8,871 nucleotides of DNA from Actinomycetes bacterium (GTDB lineage: Bacteria > Actinomycetota > Acidimicrobiia > Acidimicrobiales > UBA8190), in the NCBI GenBank assembly GCA_021798135.1, contig JAJZYI010000132.1, positions 1 through 8,871 on the forward strand. Reading direction: 5' to 3'. Of this stretch, positions 1 through 5,105 are shown piece by piece. How positions within the stretch are numbered: position 1 is the first letter of the stretch; each line of letters begins with the position of its first letter. The position numbers were made by a program, and so were the translations under genes. The notes beneath the pieces are model-generated. The model made no database searches. It was not told the origin of the DNA and saw only the letters and a list, made by a program, of their open reading frames with translations.

Positions 1-48
1 CGCCGCCAGGTACCGCAGCCTTCCGCCACGCCAACGCCTGGTCCGCAC
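1..48 (-). CDS. N-terminus of an unidentified protein (cut by window edge)
   Basis: A GTG codon at 48-46 opens a reading frame that stays open to the window edge (16 codons). It is preceded by a strong Shine-Dalgarno sequence, AAGGAGG on the minus strand at 63-57, with 8 nt between AGGAGG and GTG. The visible peptide is MRTRRWRGGRLRYLAA: a strongly basic start running into a hydrophobic stretch, as in a signal peptide or membrane anchor. It begins 50 bp after the stop of the propeller gene on the same strand, so the two are probably co-transcribed. A second GTG two codons upstream sits too close to the ribosome binding site. The function cannot be told from 16 residues. Confidence 0.45.
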   Translation of the reverse strand, partial: MRTRRWRGGRLRYLAA

Positions 49-98
49 CGCCACCGCCTCCTTCAGCCTGCTGCGCCCGCCGCCATCGCCCGACCGGC

Positions 99-1583
99 TC
101 ACCGCGCGCTCCCCGACGACCCGACGGACGAGAACGACGACGACCCCGACCCAGCCGACCCCGAACCGGGCTGCCCACCACCAGACGACCCGGCCGGCGA
201 ACCCGCCGACGAGGACCCCGCACCCGCCGAGGACGAACCGGCAGCCGCCGACGACCCTGTCGTGGAGCCTGCGGACGACGAACCGGCCGACGAGCCGGAA
301 CCGGCCGAACCCACACCAGACGAACCCGGCGTCGGAGAGCTCGCCCCCGAAGAACCGGCGCTCGCGGTCTGCGGAGGCGACCCGCCCACGGCTTCGCCAG
401 CCCACGGCCCCGACCCGCCGGCCGGGGCCCATCCAGCACCGAGACCGGTTCGCTGTCGGCCTGCCGCGACGCAGCGCTTCGCCCTGTTCGAACACACGAG
501 CGCGGCGACCGAACCCAGCGCCGACGGAGCCGGCGCGGGCTGCCAGCTGTGACCCCCGTCGGAGGAAGCGAGCCCGACCGGGGCCAGGCCGTCCGCACTG
601 CCCCCACCGACGGCGTCACACGACACCGCGCTCGAGCACGACAGCGCGTCGAGGCTTCCTGACCCCTTCGGCATCGTGAGCGCGGCCCACGTCTTGCCGC
701 CGTCGGTCGTCTCGACCGCGAACGCTGGCACGCCCGGCACCTCGCCAGCCAGCGCGTTGGGGCCGATGGCGACACAGTGCGTCGGCGTCGCACACGCGAT
801 CGACCGCAGGCTCTGCATCCCGCCCGCCACCGGCCGGTACGCCCAGGTCTTGCCGGCGTCGGTGCTCACCACGACGTCGTTGCCCACCGCGATGCAGGTC
901 GTCTGGGTCGGGCAGACCACGGCGCCCAGCGCCTGGTCGGCGTACCCCGGCGTCGACACCGCCGACCAGCTCGCACCGGCGTCGGTGGACCGCAGCAGCA
1001 CACCCGAGAACCCGACCGTCCCGGCTCTCGCTCCCACCGCGACGCACACCGAGCTCGTCGCGCACGCCACCGACAGCAGGTCCGCGCTCGGGACCGGATC
1101 TCTGCGCAGGCCCCAGGTCGACCCAACGTCGGTCGACACCAGCACCGCGCCCGCGCCCACCGCGACACAGTCGGAACCGCTGGCGCACGCCACGTCGTTC
1201 AGCGCGCGCACCCCCGACGGGAGCGCCACCTCCGTCCACGTCTTGCCGCCGTCGACGCTGCGGGCGATCGTCCCATCGCCTGCCGCCGACGCCCCCGCGG
1301 CCAGGCACGTCGTGCCGGCGTCGCAGGCAACACCGTTCAGCCCGGCTGCGCCCCTACGCGCACCGCCTGGGAGCGGTATCTCTGGGGCGAACGGTCGGGC
1401 GCTGCTGGAGATCCCCGGAGACACCCCTGCCGGAGGACCCGTGAGCGCCGCCGCGACGCCGACCGATCCCGCCGCGACGCCGAACACGCCGAGCGCCGCC
1501 AACACCTTCGGAGCTCGCCGACGCCGAACCTGCTCCAGGCCACGACGTGAACCACGTGCCGCCGCCCCCCCGGTCTCTGCCAC
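99..1583 (-). CDS. Secreted/anchored Asp-box (BNR, Ycf48-like) beta-propeller with Ser/Gly-rich tail
   Basis: This 494-residue protein probably acts outside the membrane. The start is GTG at 1583, preceded by AAGGGGG at 5 nt spacing; the ATG inside GGGGGATGCG is out of frame. A basic stretch (RRRRAPK, 20-26) and a hydrophobic segment (27-48) form a signal anchor. Residues 82-385 hold seven repeats, each opening with a hydrophobic strand carrying a cysteine pair: C87/C93, C133/C139, C174/C180, C224/C230, C264/C270, C316/C322, C364/C371. Six Asp-boxes of the type SxDxGxTW follow at about 109, 150, 199, 240, 292 and 340. Asp-boxes mark propeller blades, so seven blades are likely. Residues 386-494 are nearly all Ser, Gly and Ala, with no LPXTG or final membrane helix. 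Relatives include BNR/sialidase-like and Ycf48/HCF136-type proteins; I see no sialidase active site and assign no enzyme activity. A weak -10 (TACCTT, 1621-1616) lies upstream. Confidence 0.8.
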   Translation of the reverse strand: MAETGGAAARGSRRGLEQVRRRRAPKVLAALGVFGVAAGSVGVAAALTGPPAGVSPGISSSARPFAPEIPLPGGARRGAAGLNGVACDAGTTCLAAGASAAGDGTIARSVDGGKTWTEVALPSGVRALNDVACASGSDCVAVGAGAVLVSTDVGSTWGLRRDPVPSADLLSVACATSSVCVAVGARAGTVGFSGVLLRSTDAGASWSAVSTPGYADQALGAVVCPTQTTCIAVGNDVVVSTDAGKTWAYRPVAGGMQSLRSIACATPTHCVAIGPNALAGEVPGVPAFAVETTDGGKTWAALTMPKGSGSLDALSCSSAVSCDAVGGGSADGLAPVGLASSDGGHSWQPAPAPSALGSVAALVCSNRAKRCVAAGRQRTGLGAGWAPAGGSGPWAGEAVGGSPPQTASAGSSGASSPTPGSSGVGSAGSGSSAGSSSAGSTTGSSAAAGSSSAGAGSSSAGSPAGSSGGGQPGSGSAGSGSSSFSSVGSSGSAR

Positions 1584-1694
1584 CGCATCCCCCTTCGCGC
1601 TGACAACGATTGCGCAAGGTAGCCGCGGCCCTGGGGACGCTGGGGGATGGTCGGGCACGACGCCGGCGCGGGACGCGACGCCTGCGGCGGGTGA

Positions 1695-1709
1695 CCGCGG
1701 TACCCGCGG
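1695..1709 (-). terminator. Possible weak terminator hairpin after the TetR gene
   Basis: CCGCGG, a 3-nt spacer and CCGCGG form a 6-bp perfect stem 15 bp beyond the TetR stop codon. There is no U tract. It lies in the 140-bp gap between the TetR gene and the propeller gene on the same strand. CCGCGG is self-complementary, so several pairings are possible, and this call is tentative. I see nothing else in the gap except the start-proximal elements of the propeller gene. Confidence 0.22.
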
Positions 1710-1723
1710 CGCTGCCCTCCGGC

Positions 1724-2356
1724 TCAGCCGGCCGGGTGCACCTCGCCGGTCGGCACCTCGCCGGTCGGCGCCGCGCCGACGGCCCGGCGGGCGAACACCC
1801 GCAGGGCGGCGACGACGGCGGCGGCGTCGCGCCCGGCGGCACCGAGCGGCGACACCGGGCCGACGAGCGCCTCGCCGACGCCGCCGACGAGCGTGGCCGC
1901 GGTGAGCTCGACGTCCTGCGCCGGCACCTCGCCGGCGGCGACCGCGTCGCGCAGCGCGTCCTCGAGGCCCTGGGCGTACGCCTTGCGGTAGGCGAGGCGC
2001 TCGGCGTCCACCAGCGGGTCGACCGGCTCGGCGATGAGCGCCCACGCCAGGCGCGGGTTGCGGAGCGCCCGCTCGGCGAACAGCGCCAGCTGGGCCTCGA
2101 TGCGCTCGACCCCCGAGCGGCCGCGCAGGTCCCGGCCCACCGCCACCAGGGCGGCGACCTCGCGGTCGCAGACCGACCGGAACAGCTCGACGAACAGCTC
2201 GCTCTTCGACGGCCAGTGGCGGTAGAGCGTGCCGCTGGCCACGCCGGCGCGCCCGGCGATGGCCGCCACCGACGCCGCCCCGTAGCCGCCCTCCTCGACG
2301 AGCTCGCGCGCCGCTCGCAGGAGCCGCTCGCGCGTGGTGGCGACGGTCCCGACCAT
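1724..2356 (-). CDS. TetR/AcrR-family transcriptional regulator
   Basis: This is a 210-residue one-component repressor of typical TetR length. The N-terminal HTH domain spans about residues 8-54. It starts TRERLLRAARELVEEGGYG, then the AxxxIAxRAGVASGTLYRHWPSKSEL signature of the family, with the recognition helix around GVASGTLYRHW. The remaining about 150 residues are the helical ligand and dimer domain, too variable to name an effector. It starts at the only in-frame ATG near the domain boundary, 31 nt after the stop of the acyl-CoA dehydrogenase gene, with no clear Shine-Dalgarno sequence, so it is the second gene of that operon. Its likely targets are the palindromes at 4000-4015 and 4022-4039 over the operon promoter, giving autorepression relieved by a substrate or acyl-CoA (inference). 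The C-terminus contains a duplicated PTGEV. Confidence 0.88.
   Translation of the reverse strand: MVGTVATTRERLLRAARELVEEGGYGAASVAAIAGRAGVASGTLYRHWPSKSELFVELFRSVCDREVAALVAVGRDLRGRSGVERIEAQLALFAERALRNPRLAWALIAEPVDPLVDAERLAYRKAYAQGLEDALRDAVAAGEVPAQDVELTAATLVGGVGEALVGPVSPLGAAGRDAAAVVAALRVFARRAVGAAPTGEVPTGEVHPAG
1741..1770 (-). repeat. 15-bp tandem duplication at the 3' end of the TetR gene
   Basis: Two adjacent 15-bp copies (1741-1755 and 1756-1770), differing only in the last base, encode the repeated PTGEV in the C-terminal tail of the TetR protein. The duplication is in frame and lies after the folded domain, so it is probably neutral slippage. Confidence 0.7.
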
Positions 2357-2387
2357 CAGCGCGCCGCGACCACACCGCGACCGCCGC

Positions 2388-3983
2388 TCACGACGCCAGC
2401 GCCCGGTCGACGATGGCCGCGGCGTCGACGCCCGCGGGGAGGGTGCCGTAGACGCGGCCCCCGCCCCCGAGCCGCGCCGCGCAGAAGGCGTCCCCGACGG
2501 CCGCCGGGGCGTGGCGGACGAGCAGGCTGGCCTGCAGCGCGACGGCGAGGTCCTCGACGACCCGGCGGGCGCCGAACTGGGCGTCGCCACCGGCCCGGAG
2601 GTCGGCGAGCGTCCCGTCGAGGGCGTCGAGGTGCGCGTCGAGCCGGGCGTCGCCGCCGGCGGCGAGCCTGCACTCGTCCAGGAAGGCCGGCAGCGCGTCG
2701 GGATCCTTCACCATGGCCCGCAGCACGTCGAGCGCGGCGACGTTCCCCGACCCCTCCCACGTGGAGTTGATCGGGCTGTCGCGGAAGAGCAGCGGCATGC
2801 CGGAGTCCTCGACGGTGCCGTTGCCGCCGAGGCACTCGAGCGCCTCCGCCGCGTGCGCGGGGCCGCGCTTGGTCACCCAGTACTTCATCACCGCGGTGGC
2901 GAGGCGGCGGAACGGCCCGTCGCCCTCGTCGTAGGCGCGCGCCACGCGCAGGGCCGCCGCCGTCGCGGCCTCGGCCTCGAGCGCGAGGTCGGCGAGCACG
3001 TTGCGCATGGCGGGCTGCTCCGCCAGCGGCGCGCCGAACGCCGTGCGGTGCCGGGCGTGGTGGATGGCCTCGGTGACCCCGCGGCGCATGCCCGCCGCCG
3101 AGCCGATCAGGCAGTCGAGGCGGGTGTGGTTGACCATCTGCATGATGGCCGGCACGCCACGCCCCTCGGCTCCCACCAGCCGCCCCCGGGCGGCGCGCAG
3201 CTCGGCCTCCGCCGTGGGCAGCGACCGCGTCCCCAGCTTGTCCTTGAGCTGCTGCAGCTCCAGGCCCGGCCCGCGCTCGACCAGGAAGCACGACAGCCCG
3301 CCGGGCGCCTGGGCCAGGACGAGGAAGACGTCGGCCACCGGGTACGAGCAGAACCACTTGTGGCCCGTGATCTCGTAGGTGCCGTCGCCGACCGGCTCGG
3401 CGCGGGTGGTGTTGGCCCGCACGTCCGAACCGCCCTGCTTCTCGGTCATGGCCATGCCCGCCCGGGCGCCGCGCTCGTAGTCGGGCAGGGTGAGCCGGGG
3501 CTCCCACTGCGCGGCCAGCTCCGGGGCAGCGGCGCGCAGCGCCGGGACGACCGAGAACGTCATGCTCACCGGGCACATCACGCCGCCGTCCACCTGGGAC
3601 CAGACGAACTTGAGGGCGCTGTTCACCACGTGCGCGCCGGGCCGCTCCACCCGCCAGGCCAGCGAGTGGACCTCGTGGGCGACGGCGGTGCCCAGCAGCC
3701 AGTGCCACGACGGGTCCAGCTCGACGTCGTCGACGCGGTGGCCGTAGCGGTCGTGCGTGCGGAGCCGGGGCTCGTTGCGCTCGGCGCGCCACGCGTGCTG
3801 GCGCGCCTCGGCCGAGCCGGCCAGCCCGCCGAGCTCGCGCACGCGGTCCGCTCCCCAGCCGCCGCCCTCGCGCTCGATCCCCTCGCGCAGCGCGGCGTCG
3901 ATCTCGAACAGGTTGGCGGGCTCGAGCGGCGGCGGCTGGTTGGTCACCTCGTGCGTCGCCCGTGCCGTCTCGACCGTCGTCAT
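2388..3983 (-). CDS. AidB-like acyl-CoA dehydrogenase
   Basis: This is a 531-residue FAD-dependent acyl-CoA dehydrogenase of the AidB/isovaleryl-CoA dehydrogenase-like branch; E. coli AidB is about 540 residues. Family landmarks in order: MCPVSMTFSVVPALR (136-150), the flavin/substrate motif MAMTEKQGGSD (177-187), GHKWFCS (207-213), SCFLVERG (231-238), NHTRLD (285-290), CLGGNGTVEDSGMP (384-397) and NSTWEGSGN (406-414). Glu410 in WEGSGN sits where medium-chain dehydrogenases have the catalytic Glu of their YEGT motif. The extended C-terminal region (from about 440) corresponds to the helical domain that binds DNA in E. coli AidB; whether this one does is unknown. ATG at 3983 has AAGGGGGA at about 6 nt. 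The TetR gene follows 31 nt downstream, and an operator-covered promoter lies just upstream. In E. coli, aidB belongs to the Ada alkylation response; no ada or DNA-repair gene is visible here, so an ordinary acyl-CoA oxidation role is at least as likely. Confidence 0.9.
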   Translation of the reverse strand: MTTVETARATHEVTNQPPPLEPANLFEIDAALREGIEREGGGWGADRVRELGGLAGSAEARQHAWRAERNEPRLRTHDRYGHRVDDVELDPSWHWLLGTAVAHEVHSLAWRVERPGAHVVNSALKFVWSQVDGGVMCPVSMTFSVVPALRAAAPELAAQWEPRLTLPDYERGARAGMAMTEKQGGSDVRANTTRAEPVGDGTYEITGHKWFCSYPVADVFLVLAQAPGGLSCFLVERGPGLELQQLKDKLGTRSLPTAEAELRAARGRLVGAEGRGVPAIMQMVNHTRLDCLIGSAAGMRRGVTEAIHHARHRTAFGAPLAEQPAMRNVLADLALEAEAATAAALRVARAYDEGDGPFRRLATAVMKYWVTKRGPAHAAEALECLGGNGTVEDSGMPLLFRDSPINSTWEGSGNVAALDVLRAMVKDPDALPAFLDECRLAAGGDARLDAHLDALDGTLADLRAGGDAQFGARRVVEDLAVALQASLLVRHAPAAVGDAFCAARLGGGGRVYGTLPAGVDAAAIVDRALAS

Positions 3984-3999
3984 GCCGTCCCCCTTGCCC

Positions 4000-4015
4000 G
4001 TGAATCCCGGTTCAC
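4000..4015. promoter_or_regulatory. Operator O2 (imperfect palindrome GTGAATCCCGGTTCAC)
   Basis: This 16-bp imperfect palindrome has arms GTGAA and TTCAC identical to those of the palindrome at 4022-4039, with the same 6-bp centre length. The centres of the two are 23 bp apart, about two helical turns. It covers the expected transcription start of the dehydrogenase-TetR operon and ends 17 bp before its ATG. Binding by the operon's own TetR regulator is inferred. Confidence 0.65.
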
Positions 4016-4044
4016 ATCCTAGGTGAACCCGGGTTCACCGTCCA
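4016..4044 (-). promoter_or_regulatory. Promoter of the AidB-like dehydrogenase/TetR operon
   Basis: On the minus strand, a -35-like TGGACG (4044-4039) and a -10 TAGGAT (4021-4016) are separated by exactly 17 nt. The -10 fits the TANNNT pattern of high-GC actinobacteria and the -35 matches TTGACA at 4 of 6 positions. The perfect palindrome fills the spacer and the imperfect one covers the start site, a standard repression layout. The leader would be only about 25 nt. Confidence 0.6.
4022..4039. promoter_or_regulatory. Operator O1 (perfect 18-bp palindrome GGTGAACCCGGGTTCACC)
   Basis: This perfect 18-bp inverted repeat lies between the predicted -35 and -10 elements of the dehydrogenase/TetR operon. 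Its length and symmetry suit a TetR-family dimer or pair of dimers. Together with the copy at 4000-4015 it brackets the -10 box. The match to the TetR protein encoded in the same operon is inference from position and autoregulation typical of the family. Confidence 0.7.
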
Positions 4045-4079
4045 GTGGCGGCCAGGCCCGCCCGGGCGCGGCAGCCGGC

Positions 4080-4290
4080 GACCGCGGCCGGCCGCCCAGC
4101 CCCACCGGCCGAAGGGGACGTGGGACGGCCGCCCAGCCCGGCGAGCCTGGGGCAGGGGACCGCCGTCCAGCTCCACGAGGCGGGGGGCACGGGACCGCCG
4201 TCGAGCGCCAGGAGGCGGGGGCAGGGGACCGCCGTCCAGCTCCACGAGGCGGGGGCAGAGGACCGCCGCCGGGCCTCACCCGCCGAAGCG
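4080..4290. repeat. Intergenic tandem repeat, 34-35 bp unit, 4-6 copies
   Basis: The roughly 300-bp gap between the dehydrogenase promoter and the nitrobindin-like gene is mostly tandem repeat. The units begin GGCAGGGGACCGCCGTCCAG or close variants, at 4151, 4186, 4220 and 4254 (periods 35, 34, 34). The copies at 4151 and 4220 are identical over their length, the copy at 4186 has several changes, and the copy at 4254 decays after about 17 bp. Degenerate units precede these at about 4117 and 4080. Each core copy carries a short GGAC...GTCC inverted element. Open frames run through it on both strands, but none has a credible start or family match, so I treat it as non-coding. Confidence 0.75.
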
Positions 4291-4334
4291 TGGCGCGGCG
4301 ACGACCACCCCGCACCCGCACCCGGGCGTCCGCG

Positions 4335-4346
4335 TAGCCTCGGGGC
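4335..4346 (+). promoter_or_regulatory. -10 element for a leaderless transcript
   Basis: TAGCCT (4335-4340) is followed by exactly 6 nt and then the ATG of the nitrobindin-like gene. There is no Shine-Dalgarno sequence. This spacing puts the transcription start at or next to the A of ATG, as in actinobacterial leaderless genes. No good -35 is visible. Confidence 0.45.
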
Positions 4347-4982
4347 ATGGCGATCGAACCCGAGGACATCTACACCGAGCCCCAGCCCGACCCCGACACC
4401 CTGGCCAACCTCGGTCCGCTGCGCCCCCTCGCCGGTGTGTGGGAGGGCTCGTCGGGCGCCGACGTGCACCCGGTCGCCGACGGGTCGGCGACCGACACCT
4501 ACGTCGAGCGCTACGAGCTCCAGCCGATCGACCCGCAGACCAACGGGCCGCAGCTCCTCTACGGGCTCCGCTACCACCTCCACATCACCCGGCCCGGCGA
4601 GGTCGAGACGTTCCACGACCAGGTGGGGTACTGGCTGTGGGAGCCGGCGACGGGCACGGTCGTCCAGACCATCGCCATCCCCCGCGGCCAGGTGGCCATG
4701 CTGTCGGGGCACGCCGAACCCGACGCCACGAACCTGGAGCTCCACGCCGCCGTCGGCTCCGAGACCTACGGCATCTGCTCCAACCCGTTCCTCGACCGCG
4801 CCTTCCGGACCGTGGAGGTCCGGGTGCGGGTGACGGTCCACCCCGACGGCACCTGGGGCTACGACGAGGACACCGTCCTGAAGATCGAGGGCCGCGACGA
4901 GCTGTTCCACCACACGGACCGCCACACCCTGGCCAGGGTGCAGGCGCCCACGCCGAACCCGATGGCCCGCTCCGGCGCGTAG
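4347..4982 (+). CDS. Nitrobindin-like heme-binding beta-barrel protein (THAP4/FABP-like)
   Basis: This 211-residue cytosolic protein has no signal peptide or membrane segment. It resembles the longer bacterial members of the nitrobindin/THAP4 heme-binding beta-barrel family. LRPLAGVWEGSSGADVHP (25-42) matches the barrel-opening GxWxGxGxxxYP pattern of nitrobindins, with His41 in place of Tyr. A run of beta strands follows: YVERYELQPID, LYGLRYHLHI, VGYWLWEPATGTVVQTIAIPRG (93-114) and VRVRVTVHPDGTWGYDED. The C-terminal FHHTDRHTLARV (187-198) lies where nitrobindins carry the proximal heme ligand, so His188, His189 or His193 is a candidate ligand. Nitrobindins bind ferric heme and can isomerise peroxynitrite; that this protein does so is inference. 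It is longer than classic nitrobindin (about 160 residues). The ATG is set by the leaderless -10 at 4335 and the family-like MAIEPEDIYTEP start. The gene stands alone and is transcribed away from the dehydrogenase operon. Confidence 0.8.
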   Translation: MAIEPEDIYTEPQPDPDTLANLGPLRPLAGVWEGSSGADVHPVADGSATDTYVERYELQPIDPQTNGPQLLYGLRYHLHITRPGEVETFHDQVGYWLWEPATGTVVQTIAIPRGQVAMLSGHAEPDATNLELHAAVGSETYGICSNPFLDRAFRTVEVRVRVTVHPDGTWGYDEDTVLKIEGRDELFHHTDRHTLARVQAPTPNPMARSGA

Positions 4983-5021
4983 GTCCACGGCCGGCCGCAG
5001 CGGGAGCCTGCGCGCCCGCCT

Positions 5022-5051
5022 GCGCGCCGGACGGCGCCGGGGACGGCGCGC
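5022..5051 (+). terminator. Candidate hairpin between the nitrobindin-like and channel genes
   Basis: GCGCGCCG (5022-5029) and CGGCGCGC (5044-5051) form an 8-bp perfect stem with a 14-nt GC-rich loop, 40 bp after the stop of the nitrobindin-like gene. There is no U tract. Just upstream, an 11-bp direct repeat (5006-5016 and 5018-5028) fills the gap. It is a plausible terminator in a GC-rich actinobacterium, but simple base composition makes such stems common here. Confidence 0.3.
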
Positions 5052-5105
5052 CACGTGCCGTGCCCCATGCCACGGCGGCCGGAGGCGAGCTGGCATGCTC
5101 GTGGC

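Noticed and set aside
676..1905. A 409-codon plus-strand open frame and other long frames opposite the propeller gene
   Set aside because: The translation is low-complexity Arg/Pro/Ala sequence with no family motifs. The minus strand has regular cysteine and Asp-box repeats. Long antisense frames are expected at this GC content.
2334..4022. A 562-codon plus-strand frame opposite the AidB-like gene
   Set aside because: It is the antisense shadow of a gene with clear acyl-CoA dehydrogenase motifs and has no recognisable domains.
4080..4290. CRISPR array
   Set aside because: The 34-35 bp units are directly adjacent with no variable spacers, so this is a tandem repeat.
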